Positions 34,961-55,389 of a stretch of 64,000 nucleotides of DNA are shown here, one piece after another. The position numbers and the translations under genes were made by a program. Below the pieces are notes generated by a model, which had not been told where the DNA came from, did no database searches, and was given only the letters and a program-made list of their open reading frames with translations. How positions within the stretch are numbered: the stretch's first letter is position 1; every line of letters begins with the position of its first letter. The stretch comes from Cristatella mucedo (taxonomy: Eukaryota > Bryozoa > Phylactolaemata > Cristatellidae), in NCBI GenBank assembly GCA_009760855.2, contig WPIO01000027.1, positions 2,846,501 to 2,910,500 of the forward strand, written 5' to 3'.

Positions 34961-34999
34961 AGAGGACTACATAGTCTATTTGCTATCTATTTAAAAAAA

Positions 35000-37035
35000 A
35001 TTCAATTCCTTTAAAACTCTATGTCTTCATCAGAACTAGGCATATACCATTATCGACTTACGAGATTTCGACGTAGACAGGTTTTCCGGTTACTATCTAT
35101 TTCGTAAGTCAGTCAATGACTGTAAAAACACACGTTCCACTGATAAATTCTAATGGAAGCCACATTTCAGACTGATTAGCAACCGTACCGGATTGCGTTT
35201 CAATTTAACACCCAGGTTGAAAGTAAAAAGTCTCCAATTCACGCTACGAATTGAGATTTTCTCATAGAACAAGCACAAATGAAGCATAGTACAATTTAGG
35301 TAAGTTGGCCAAGATCCAGAGACCATGATTATCAGCACTTGCTTTTACTAGTTTGTCAATGGCCCACAACAGACTCTAGAGGTTTTAATTTTAAGTGAAG
35401 TTGCACAAACACCTTTAGCCTAAAAGCAACTTTCAATGCCCCGAGCCTCATCAAGGGCTGAGACAGTAGAGGACACAAAGAGACAGACTTCGGGCCGAAA
35501 TACGCTATCCTGATGGATGGATGACGGACTAATGGAAACCATCGTCCACACTGTGCTTGTCGGACAGCTATGAATTAAACTGCCGTTGCCGGTGGTCATA
35601 AAAATTGCCACACCAGCCGTCAGACCGACAGCCGCCTAGTCTTGCAACAATGTATGTTAGTAGAATGATGGTGCTGAGAGTTCCGTGCTACCATCGTCCT
35701 GATCAGCCATTGATCCGTTCTATGTGCGTCGCAGCAATGGTTTGCAAAAATATTTTCGAAAACTTCGGAACAACAAACAAAAGAGCGACCCGAATCGAAA
35801 TGCTAAACGGAACGCTCTACCTCGCTGAAGAAGCATAATTTCGCTCCTCCTCCGAAAGAAATCCGACGAGTCAGAAAGTGCAACCCAACTAAGGCAATGT
35901 GGTCGAGGAGTCGAGCTTCCACATTCAGCTGGCATGCCTTCAACTACTCCTTTGCCATGCCCTTAATAAGTGCACAGCCTGACTGTGCGTCCATAACCGT
36001 TGGTAAAGCTGCAGAAGACCATTGCTAGCAACTTGCGAGTAATGCACCAAGTCAACGCTATGAAAATATCAATGGCAGGCCAGAATGCCTCACAGAATGT
36101 TTCGGTGTTCACTAGCTAGTGGTTGTTTCTCCAAATCTGCTGCGTGCAAACCGCTATTATCTATTAGTAGCACCAGCCCAGTAGGCAATTTGAAAGGGTT
36201 TTCGTTTTTGTGAGATTCGGCAATAATCGGCTTGAAAATCTGCAGCACAGATTGATAAACATGTATTGATATGTGAAAATGAAGTTTACACAAAAGAAAA
36301 ACAATCTGAACAAATGCGCATATTTGGTGATTCGAAAGGGAACGGCTGTGCTATCCAAGAGCCTAGGTCAGGTGGAGCGGTAGCGCCATCTGGCGAGGCC
36401 GAGTGCCTAGGCCAAGTGAAGCGGAAGCATCTGCCGAGGTTGATCCACGTTCCTTTTCACCGAATACTGAAATGTCCGTTCTCGAGCGGCTAGAGGTGAA
36501 ACCGGCATAACCTAAAAGGAAAAATTACAAGCGACAGATTAAAACAGCGAACTACACAAATATTTAGGTTGGATCATTTGTCGATTAGTGGATCGAACGT
36601 AGTCAAATTGCAGCGGAAATCAATTTTTTCTTTAAAGAATGGTGGCAAAATAAGCTACTACTAATAATATTAATATATACTAATATTATTAAGTACACAC
36701 GCAGTTTTCTTGACTGCAGTTCCGAATATTATTTTATGATATTGCAGCCTAAGATATTCCGTTTGACCATAACTTCGTAGCCTAGCCTGTGAGGGCTTGG
36801 ATACTTGTCCTTCCCTCTTTGCAGATAACATGCATGTAACACGCTTTCGCTCTTTGAGAATCATCTTAGGTCGTCAAATTCTCTCAACTCCCTTGCTGCG
36901 TATATTGATGAAATCCGCATATAGATAAGAGAATTAAAAATAATTAAATAATAATACAACCAACCATCTAGTCATGCGCAAAGTGAGTGTCATTCAGAAA
37001 TTGAAAAGTTTAACTCCCACAATGAGCGCTGCCAG
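35000..37035. other. Intergenic, nothing recognised
   Basis: Unique-looking DNA with only short frames and no repeat family seen. Confidence 0.5.
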
Positions 37036-37039
37036 CATA

Positions 37040-37800
37040 TATTTTGTTGAATCTGCACAAAATCCAAGTGTCCTATTTCAAAGTGACCTTACATTAGAGG
37101 ACATAATCAGCTCCAAAATCAAGGCTGCCTAATTTGAGGTCCATAACGTTGCTGAAGTTCGGGCTTGTTTGACGGGGGTACTACATCTAAATTGGTCCAT
37201 GAACTGTCTATCGTGAGCGTTGCAGTTGTCACATCACACCACTTCTCGCCGACATGCACTGGTTCCTAGACAAGCAACGCATCGACTTCAAAATTTGGTC
37301 CCTCACTTTTAGCTCTCTTCATTCTTCGGCTCCAACCTACCGATCAGATCTAGTCCCCCACAAGGCCAAGCATCGTACCGCCCGCTTTTCGGAATCTAAT
37401 CGTTTACCTATACCCCGTGGAAAATCCAAATTCTTTGGATAACGTACCTTTAGTCGTATGCTCCCAGAGCCTGGAACTCACTTCCGACTTGCGTCACGAC
37501 ATCCCCTGACTCGACCATATTTAAAAAGAAACTAAAAACGGATTATTTGCACACTCATGTAACAGGTCCATGTGATTCGTCCTTTGTGGGATAATGGATG
37601 CTGACACTGTGCATGCTGCCACCAACCATATTTGAGTTCTGAGCCTGTGTAAGTTCACCTCTATGTTACGCTTGATGTTCATTGAGCTTGCTACTGCTAA
37701 CCATTCGGTCATGCTTCCTTTAGATCAAATGTAAATTGTCTAGATAGAGATTGAGTTCGCTAAGGGCGCTATAAAAATGTATTATTATTATTATGAAGTT
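37040..37800 (+). mobile_element. LINE copy (same family), decayed
   Basis: Frame pieces match the 37.95-kb copy (SVLFQSDLTLEDIISSK-like start, WFLDKQRIDFKIWSLTFSSL, PHKAKHRTARFSESN), followed by the 3' hairpin and (ATT)n tail at 37740-37795. It lies head to tail with the better copy about 150 bases downstream. Confidence 0.85.
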
Positions 37801-37949
37801 ACTTCTACAGGTAACTCGAGTGCGATCGGACGACTTGTTTGCACCTTCTTGTGTCATTTTTCAAGCCGTTCTGCTATATTTTATTACTCACATCGAAGAA
37901 CATCTTAAGAGTTTCTGGGGCCCCCAAGATGGAGAATGGGAGATCTAAA

Positions 37950-38862
37950 GCCCCGCAAAAGATCAGATTTCATGAATCTGCCAGCATATCTCCTGTCGAA
38001 TCAGCTCGAAATCTAGGTGTCATATTCCAAAGCGACCTCTCGTTAGACGACCATATCAGCTCCATAGTCAAATCTGCCTGTTTTCAGCTTCATAGCATTG
38101 CTAAAATTCGGGCTTGTTTAGATAAGGATACCACGTCTAAGTTGGTCCATGCATTCGTGACATCTCGTCTCAACTTCTGCAACTCACTGCTTACTGGCCT
38201 ACCAGCATGTGCGATCAGGCGATTGCAGCTGGTGCAAAACTCGGCAGCTAGGCATGTCTGTCGTGAGCGTCACAGTTGCCACATTACTCCACTTCTCGCC
38301 GACCTGCACTGGCTACCAGTCAAGCAACGGATTGACTTCAAGGTTTTGTCGCTCACTTTTAGGTCCCTTCATTCTATGGCTCCAGCCTATCCCACCGACA
38401 TACTCCCCCATCAGGCCAAGCATCGTACCACCCGCTTTTCGGAATCCAACAGTCTAGAAGTACCTCGTACAAACCTCAAATCCTTTGGAGACCGTGCATT
38501 TAGTTCGAATGCTCTCAAAGCCTGGAACTCCCTCCCGACCTGCGTCAGAAACTCCCCTGACCTGACCACATTTAAAAGGAACTTAAAAACACACCTATTT
38601 AGGACAGCATTTAGTGGGTCCCCGTGATTCGTCCTTCACGTGCTTATGCGTGCTGACACTGTGCATGCTGCCACTAACCACATTTGCATGCTGAGCCTGT
38701 GCATGTCACCCCTAACCATGTTATTCATTTTGTTTGTTTTTCAAGCATGATTTTACTTACCATTTAATTCCATTTCCCTTTGTAGCAAATGTAAAGCGCC
38801 TAGAAAAAGATTAAGTTCTCTGAGGGCGCTTTATCAAGTGCATTAATATTATTATTATTAAA
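37950..38862 (+). mobile_element. CR1/L2-like LINE, best 5'-truncated copy
   Basis: An open frame up to TGA at 38627 encodes the C-terminal part of a LINE reverse transcriptase protein: NLGVIFQSDLSLDDHISSI, VHAFVTSRLNFCNSLLTGLP, HITPLLADLHWLPVKQRIDF, KAWNSLPTCVRNSPDLTTFK. The YADD core is lost by 5' truncation. The 3'UTR ends in a hairpin (AAAGCGCC at 38793, GGCGCTTT at 38825) and an (ATT)n tail. It is the only copy with an unbroken frame, hence the youngest. Confidence 0.9.
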
Positions 38863-38929
38863 AGTCTGTGCAAGAGGTGAGGCCGCTTTGATAAGACACT
38901 TACAAAATACCTGCTGATTTAAATGCACC

Positions 38930-39035
38930 TTTTTCTGTTATAGCTAGAGAAGAGCCTTAAAGGTTATCACCACCGCTTGCAGTGGCAATGGAGATTCACC
39001 CACAGCAGAATTAAAACCTAAGATCTCGTTCAACT
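38930..39035 (-). mobile_element. SINE family 1, partial
   Basis: Minus strand GCAAGCGGTGGTGATAACC and AAGGCTCTTCTCTAGC match the family body; the head is damaged. Confidence 0.6.
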
Positions 39036-39164
39036 CCTACTCCAGATCTGAGAAACAGAAGTTGTAGTGCCCCCTCAAGGGTCCTATTGGGAGGATTTCT
39101 GTTGATCCATCTCCTCTTAAAGCCCCTTACATTTTCACCACGTGTGGAAAGAGAGGGGAACATA

Positions 39165-39308
39165 TACAATATAATTCATTTCTATATCGCCCTAAGAGAA
39201 CTTTATCTCTATTCAGGCGCTCCGCATTTGCCATAGGGCTCGAGCCCACGCCCTCAGCCAGACGTTGGTTGAGGCGAGCACCTTAACCACTGGGCCAAAC
39301 CAGCTTGG
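39165..39308 (-). mobile_element. SINE family 2 copy
   Basis: Minus strand GCTGGTTTGGCCCAGTGGTT (A box), GTGGGCTCGAGCCCTATGG (B box), AGCGCCTGAATAGAGATAAA and GTTCTCTTAGGGCGATATAG. Confidence 0.9.
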
Positions 39309-39800
39309 AATCAGCTCACCCTAAAGCGGTGTAGCCTCGCTTTCCTAGGTTTGTGTGAAAGTGAAGCTGATTTGATGCATGCCGTGGTTTTTCTTGTAGC
39401 CCACCTCACCCACTCAGGTCTGACAGGAAGGCAATCCGATCCGGCCTAAGCTTTTAGCCATCATAAAGAATGAATTAACGCTGTAGCTCCCACCCATATG
39501 AAAGAGATAGTGGTTTAGCCCCTTCCCCACTGCCGACTATGGCTCATCCTTTTCAGTAATCCTGAGCTGCTACTTTCATGTTACTCACTACCTCAACTGC
39601 TCTCCTAACTCTGCTATGCTTCCCACATTCTTTTTGTTGCGTGAGACGAAGTCTGTTGGCTACCGAATGCGTATCGAAAGCCGCTTAGGCTTTGAGTGCA
39701 CTATGCAAAACTCTCCTGCGTAACACCCACATGGTCTTTATGACTTTGTGGAGTTACAGATGGAGATACCTTACATTCCCGCTCTACGGGATCTTTCAAG

Positions 39801-39939
39801 CGAAGTTGAAACGCATGGACGGCGTGGCGCCGCAAGAGCACGCATCTGCTGAAAGTTCCGATGACAATGAATTGAATCAACACAAGAAGTCGCCCACAGA
39901 TTCAAGTGCGGCCACGTTATTCCAGCTGTCGGACTTCAG
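39801..39939 (+). CDS. Exon-like open segment, plus strand, unidentified
   Basis: After tctttcaag the frame reads AKLKRMDGVAPQEHASAESS then DDNELNQHKKSPTDSS, ending TTCAG|GTGCTA. Composition is coding-like in AT-rich surroundings. LKRMDGVA faintly recalls the LKRLGIARVV motif near TRAK C-termini, and the phase (2 leading bases) would fit a donor at about 31807. Either an alternative 3' exon of TRAK or chance. Confidence 0.25.
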
Positions 39940-39944
39940 GTGCT

Positions 39945-42470
39945 ACTCTCTAACCTTACCCCGAATATGTATCTATGCACACATTAACAGCGACAACCAA
40001 CACTGGTAGACTGCTAGAACAGGATGAACAAAGCAGGAGGCCAGTGGTGAAGTGAGTGTGTGTACTACCTGAACGAGATGCGGTCCATATATTTTGCAAC
40101 CAAGTGCGTGACCCTACCAAAATATCCTTATATGTGGAGGATTATACACGACTGACCTCTATGTGCAATGCTCTACACTAACTGCATAGCTATATTTTCT
40201 TCCCTGCCTAGCATTCAAAAGATACAATAAGCAAAAGCAGTAGCAATAACTGTTTCATTAAACAGATTACGATAAACACACTGTGGTTATCGTGAGTACG
40301 CTACTTACTAACTGTACGCTATTGACAGTGCGATATCATGCAACAGCAAGGAAGTGTGACCGCTTTAATTATGTTTTAGAGGAGGCAGCATTTCACTTGC
40401 AACTACACTAAAGAAACTTAATTTGTACTTTTGGAGATGTTTAACAGCAACAATTGAAGAGAGTTTCTAAGATGTAACCCGTTGGTTCTCTCACAAGAAC
40501 AAACTGATTTACAAACTGATTTACTGGATTACAGCTCACTGCCTGTGGACACGCTTCACTGAGTCATAGTAGAATGACACGTCACTTCCAGAAGTACTGG
40601 TCACCATTTTCCCGCGTGACAGAGGTAAGGACGAACGGAATTTCTCACTTTAATAAGTTGAGATATGATCAAGATTTATTAAAAATTCTCTGGGATATTT
40701 AAAAGTACCCCGGATATCCTAGCTTTTATAAGCGAGAGGCCACTTCATACCAGAAGCGTAAATTTCCGCTATTCAAAGACGGATCTAGCTAACAGGTAAA
40801 TAGTAGAGTAAACTCAGCATAAAGCGGAAAGTAAGCAAGGTCAGATGAGGTGCTGATCATAGAGGACGTTATTCACCATTGATTTGACAGACAAAAGCGT
40901 GGATCTACCGGACCAGCAAATAAATTACCAATTGTTAAAGACTTTGCACTTAACCAACAACAAGAACGGTATTGATCTGTAACATATAATTAAAAAGATG
41001 TCATACAGCCTAAACTAATTTACATGTTTCTTTAGCGGAAGGTAGGAGCTTACAGTCACGTATGTCGTAGTCACTGCTATTGCATCTTTGTCGAAAACAT
41101 TCTTATTCAAGACGGATTATCAAAGCCACACCGGCTAAGTTGGTGGTACGCTGGAAAATATCCTATTGCGTTCCCTATAGCGCAGCTTTTTTGTGCTCAC
41201 AAGGGGCTTAAAAGATACAATTCTAAGCAAACCAGAAGAGACATAATTTTAGTGCTGGTTTGGCCCAGTGGTTAAGGTGATCGCCCTGACCATGGTCTAG
41301 CCGTGGTCGTGGGCTTGAGCCCTGTGGCACATGGGAAGCACCTGAATAGAGATTGAGTTCTCTTAGGGCACTGCACAAATGAATTATATATAAGCAAACC
41401 AGAAAGAGCAGGAAGTACAGTTAAATCGCCAGAGTTGTTCATGAAGTAAGTAGCACGAAAGTTGCAGCACATGACGATGGGAAAGATGACCCGAAGGAGG
41501 CAGTAGGAGCTGAGATGTAGATACGTTAGATTTGTATAAGCGAGCTCCACAGTGTAGGATATATAAAGTAAACTCTTTTGTCTCCAGCAGTGTGAAATAC
41601 AATGCAGCTAATTTATTGTCAAGTGGTTAAGTGAGGTCACGAGGAGGCAGAAAACAATGAACTGGTTCTAAAAGGTATGCGCAGCAAGCGTGGACGGCAC
41701 TATATGTTCTAATGGTATGGAGTATTTTAAAATGCTTATTATAAGTATTGTATGATAAATAGTTATTTAACGATGCTTAGCTAATACGGCAGGAACAAGT
41801 GACATGACAGTACTACACAAAATCGCTGATCAGACGGTTTCGTTATCAGATCAATAGCACGGCAAATATTCGTTACTCAAACTAGTAGCCTCTTGGAACT
41901 ACTAAAGCAAATATTTACAAAGACCAAACGTAAGCTGGACCAAAGTTAATAAACATCACAAACAATTATGCGAGTTTATAATGTTGCACTTGTAAAGCAA
42001 AAACTCTAGTTTTCTGCAATTATTAATCAACTAACTTATTAGTTATTTATTCGGGTGCTTATTAGGCAAATATTATACATTTAGACTGATGCATGATGCA
42101 CTGTCAAAGCTTGATAGGGAATAGCCAGGCATGGGAGAATCTCGAAGTTAACCGCAGTATTATGAATTTGCATTTGGAGCTCTTCAAGAAAAAGTAGTTC
42201 CTTTAATATTCGTGACACGTGGCTAATACTTTCAGACGATATTTAGCGGTTGTGCAAAGGAAGTGTAAAAAAGGCTACGTTGAGATGTTTGGACACAGTG
42301 TTAACGTGTGACTTTAGTAGCATACTCTATCCATGAACCAGAGTTACTATAGGCAGCACTATCATGTGGAAATCTAGCTAATAGAACGACCGTTGCAAGG
42401 GGTTCTAGAAATGCATTTATTAAACACTGAGCGTGTATCAAGATCAATCAATCATCAGTCGGTATCGGTA
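39945..42470. other. AT-rich intergenic DNA
   Basis: Apart from the SINE at 41256 there is no gene or repeat I can support. The missing 3' exons of the minus coil gene should lie here or at 42470-43000. Confidence 0.45.
41256..41396 (+). mobile_element. SINE family 2 copy
   Basis: Plus strand GCTGGTTTGGCCCAGTGGTT, CGTGGGCTTGAGCCCTGTGG, ACCTGAATAGAGATTGAG, TTCTCTTAGGGCACTGC, with an AT-rich tail. Confidence 0.9.
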
Positions 42471-43023
42471 AGAGTCATTGGCCATTATGAAAAGCAGTGA
42501 AAAAAGTCTGAAGAGTCGAAAACGCTGGCGCTCAGCCGCGAAGTGGGACAGGGCAGCGAAGGATGTGAAAGTAGCAGGCGGCCATATTCCGAGTTTCGGC
42601 AGCTCAACGAATGCGCCAGTGCGTCTCTCTGATCAACAGCGACCCAGATGCGCAAAGTCCCTGCTTCATCTTTTTCATTGTAAAGGAAAATTCAAGATTT
42701 CGAAACGGATATCAGCTAACAATAACCGGAGGGGCACGACGCATCATGCAAAAGTACAGAGACAGCCGGCTACACGCGGCTCTTAATTTCGCTTTGACAG
42801 TTTCTCTTTTGCAATTTCGCCCCGCTGAGCGCGCGATAAACCGAGCAGGTGACAGAATGAGGAATGCACTAGCGCTCCTCGCGCTGGCGACGTTGGCCTC
42901 AACTCGAGCCGCCGCGTCTTCTCGATTGATTCAGAATGGCGGACCGGCGAAAAGGCGTTCGCATTTCGCTTACGGCGTGCGGCGACTGGCGACGACGGTC
43001 GGCGCTCAGACTCTCACGCTCAC

Positions 43024-51645
<8,622 letters not shown>

Positions 51646-51649
51646 CTTT

Positions 51650-53275
51650 GAAAACCACAATTATTTTGATTAATGCATTCAAGCATTAGCCCGCTATCTG
51701 ATTATTTTTACATCGCGATCGTAGCTCAATTCGTTGAGTTTACCGCCACTGCTCCCAGTTCGAGTTGGTCAGCTCGTTGGTTACATGCAGGCCAGCCCAC
51801 TGCAATTCTCGTGCGTGACTGCGAGAACTCAGCAGCGTTTAGTTCAAGCGCCAATTCGCCGGCAATGTAGGTACGCTGGTCCTGGTAATTCTTGCCTCGA
51901 CCAGGCTACCAGCATAACTGCTCGCTGTTCGGTCAAGTACAGCGTCCTTGTAATAAATTCTACCCACCCCTCAGCATTGAATTGAGTTCGTGCCGCTGTT
52001 TAAATAGACTTAATATCGCTCCTTCATTTCTGCCAACAGCAAGTTGCGTCATGGTGGCTTTCTGAAAGCTGCTTACAGAGGTTTTATAAATTGAGGTTTT
52101 CAGACTGCAAAACTCTGCACCTAAACTTAAGCTATAAATACATTCGTCTATATAGTGGATAAACTAATATAGGACCGGCTGTTCCTGCAATGGCGCCACT
52201 CCTCGCCCATGTCGCCTCAGCGTTTCTCCTTTTGCTTTTCCGCTCGCTGTATTTGCTCAGTGCCCTTCACTCATTTGCGCAAACCAAAAGCGGCGCAGGA
52301 GATTAAGCACACGATCAAGCAACATCCATTCAGCTCCGAGTAGCTTCTAGCGCATCGGCACAGCGTTATAACTGCCGTCGGTTATTGCCCGCAGTCTAGT
52401 TAATGAGTGCGGACAGCAACACTCCCAAAGCAGTGAGCAATGCACTTGCATCTCTGTTACCAAGGTACTTTTTTTTATTTACAGAAGAACCATTTTCTAC
52501 TGGAGCAGTGTCTTTGTAAGGAGGACATTCCGCCAGCTTACCGTTTTCTCAGAGAGGGCCTTCTCGACTGTAGGTAGCTCGGCTGGTATTTTAGTGCTCT
52601 AGATGCTAAGCCACGCAGATTCAAAACTGCCCTCGTCTTAGCAATTTCCGAAATAGTCACATCAATCAAGTACTAATGCCGATGTTACCTTGGTATTTAC
52701 TCCTGTCGCCGCTGACTTCTTTCTGACCGTCGGGTTAACCGCTGAGCCAGCGGGATCCGCCATGGCTGGCCCCGTGTGGGTTGCTAAGCACCATCCTAAG
52801 CTGCTTTGTTGTTTACTAAGGTCACGGACTGCCCCGGCGCGGTGGCTATTTGTCCCGCCCTCTGGCCGGCGGGGCTGCGAGTCTCTTGATATTCGGCGCC
52901 CTGCGGCGTTTCGCGAAGTCTCTCGAAGGATGTGCCAATTTGCAGGCGGGCGGAAGCGCCGGCGACTGCTGCCGACGACGGCCGTCTGGGCGAGGGATGT
53001 GTGCGGTCGGCCGCACGAATTAGTCCTGGGCACCTAATGCGCCTACGGCGAGCGCCTGGTCGATTCGCATAGCGAGGCCTAGGAAGAGTGTCCCCTGCCC
53101 CCGGGATCCGAGACCAGTCCCGTTCGTGCATCCGGCCGACGTCTTCGCCAGCCCCAGCCATCTGACACCCCAGACCCAGAATGTGACCGCCTCCCGCCGG
53201 CCCGTTAGAGCAACCCATTCTTTGTTCCCTCTTTAGCGACGAGCCGTCGCAATGGCGCTGGCCTAGAGGGCGGCA
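51650..53275. other. Non-coding, CpG-rich right half
   Basis: 52680-53240 is CpG-rich, with overlapping open frames on both strands (up to 160 codons) typical of GC-rich DNA. It could be the promoter or 5' region of the minus-strand gene. No motif found. Confidence 0.35.
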
Positions 53276-53278
53276 CAC

Positions 53279-53460
53279 GCTGCCGTCCCGACATAATGCC
53301 TGTTTGACGTCGGTACGCGTACTGTTTTCGGAGCTTCCCCTTTGATAGCTGCACCTGAGAGGCTTCGTTAAAGGATCGACGTCGTGCTACCGACAGCATT
53401 TCCGGAGGTGACCCTATTAAAACCTTGGAGGTCGACGCCGAAACCTTCTGCTCTAGGGAT
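53279..53460 (-). CDS. Possible upstream exon of the minus-strand coiled-coil gene
   Basis: Minus-strand frame reads KVSASTSKVLIGSPPEMLS then VARRRSFNEASQVQLSKG and KLRKQYAYRRQTGIMSG: Ser-rich, basic and coding-like. A donor at C|GTGTGC (exon end 53279) is in phase 1, matching the exon starting at 51645. Both borders are weak. Confidence 0.3.
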
Positions 53461-53914
53461 CCTTCCAAGATGCACCACTTTTGGCAAGCTTTTCTGTTCT
53501 TACAGACACTCTATTCTCTTATTGGCTGCCACCCACTTGGGGTGGCCATAAGCGAGCCTAAAATAGTCAATTTCATCGGCAACTCGAGGTTCATAGATTT
53601 GCAAAGTCAGCCGACAACATGCATCGCACGCCTCCTAGAAGGTGCTGAAAAATCTACATCCAGGCATGACAGTCAAGGCTAAGAAGGCTTATGAGCGAGG
53701 TCGGAGGTCGGAGGTGGGCCGCAGTGATTAGGATAATGGCAATGAGGATGAGGATAAGGCAGGCTCTACCAGTGAGGGGGGACAAGCAGGCAAGCGTTAC
53801 AGGCTCACGTATGGCCACGAAGCCAGACATACTGAAGGACAGTGCTTCTGGGCCACACATTTCCACAACATTGCTAGTGGTACCAATGCGTCGGCATCTT
53901 AATAATTACAATTA

Positions 53915-53975
53915 TATAATTCATTCGTATAGCACCGTACAAGAACTAAATCTCTCTTCAGGCGCTGCACATATT
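53915..53975 (-). mobile_element. SINE/LINE tail fragment
   Basis: Minus strand GCGCCTGAAGAGAGATTTAG, TTCTTGTACGGTGCTAT and ACGAATGAATTATATAA: the shared 3' hairpin and tail only. Confidence 0.55.
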
Positions 53976-54929
53976 AATCAACGAACCGCTGCACGACTTA
54001 TTTTTGCCCACCGTAAACGGCATCTATGCTGGTCGTTGATCTTAGTGAAGGCTTGAGCTATTCTGGAAACTCCGTGCCGGCGCAAACCTCCTGGCCTGCA
54101 TTCAAAGACGACTACTGGACGGGTCATCGTAAAAATTGAAAGTGGACTGGATAAAGGAATATTCTTTGCAAAGCTAGCCCATCCGAACTTGTGTGCAGTT
54201 ACAGCTACATTGATCATTGTCCTTACCAATATTTCACGTACCCCGCCACTACCTTTCGTGGGAAGCTCTCACCCTCGTGTCTTGTCACTCGAATAAGCCT
54301 CGTCTGAGCTCTGCCTCACGATTATTGGTTGCATGCTAAAAGACGATATAATAAGTGGGCAGCGTTTCTTTTGCAGCAAATATTTCTAGCAAGCCCTGTT
54401 GTTTCCGCATGCGGATACTTTGATAGAGACAACAACCGCCGAACGTTTAATATTTGTTGCGAGCCAAGCAATAAAGGATAAATATTGGAATCGCAGTACG
54501 TGTGTTAGAGGCCCAAAAACGCCATTTCCATGCGTGTACGTCACGTTGATGACAACCGGAAGCGACTAATGTTTATCGCACGGCGTTTGAGCAAAGCGCA
54601 TACAGAACCAGATTTTCGTCTCTGCTTGCTACATACAATAGGTATCAAATTTTTTCGCGAGTTTAAATGTGGGTTAAGGCGACATGTAAGACAGTTATTT
54701 CTGTAAGACAGTTGACGTGGCCGTAATCTCTTTTTATATGAATGCATGTGTAGATGAAAGGCGTTCTGTTGAACAAAGTGCGTACATTTAATGTGAGCCT
54801 AATAACTTTATCCAGCTTTCCAAATAAAATAATGAGAAATACCGCGTATAATATTATTTGAAAAGAATGGTAGTGGTTTAAGCATGGCCGCCATGTGGTA
54901 CTATACGTTAGTGTATTAAAATTTGAATT

Positions 54930-55385
54930 CATTGTTTTGCTCAAGCAAATCTCTCAGATCTACTTCCCACCAGGCCAAGCATCGAACCATCCGCTTTTCG
55001 GAATCCAAAATTTTATCATTACCTCGTACAAACCTCAAATCCTTGGGAGACCATGCGTTTAGTTCGTATGCTCCCAAAGCCTGGAACTCACTTCCAAATT
55101 GCGATACAACATCCCTGACTTGACGAAATTCAAAAAGAACTTAAAAAATCACCTATGTAGGACAGCATTTAGTGGCTCCCTGTGATTCTTCCTTTATGTA
55201 CTTATGCGTGCTGACCCTGTGCATGTCACCCTTAACCGTACTATTCAAGTTGTTTATCAACCATGATATTACTCAGCATCCAATCGCGTTTCCTTTTGCA
55301 GAAAATGTAAAGCGCTTAGAAAGAGATTGAATTCTCTGAGGGCGCTTTATCAAGCGTATTACTACTATTATTGTTTTATTATCAT
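54930..55385 (+). mobile_element. LINE 3'-end copy
   Basis: Plus strand HQAKHRTIRFSESK, PRTNLKSLGDHAFSSYAPKA and WNSLPN, followed by 3'UTR, hairpin and tail to 55385. Confidence 0.85.
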
Positions 55386-55389
55386 TAGA

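Noticed and set aside
39165-39308. True tRNA genes at the A/B-box sequences
   Set aside because: Each is followed by the family-specific body and LINE-like tail, occurs in several copies, and does not fold as a complete cloverleaf by eye: SINE heads.
52662-53278. 160- and 123-codon minus frames as a gene
   Set aside because: GC-rich open frames on both strands at once, no motif, no splice logic; kept only as possible promoter region.
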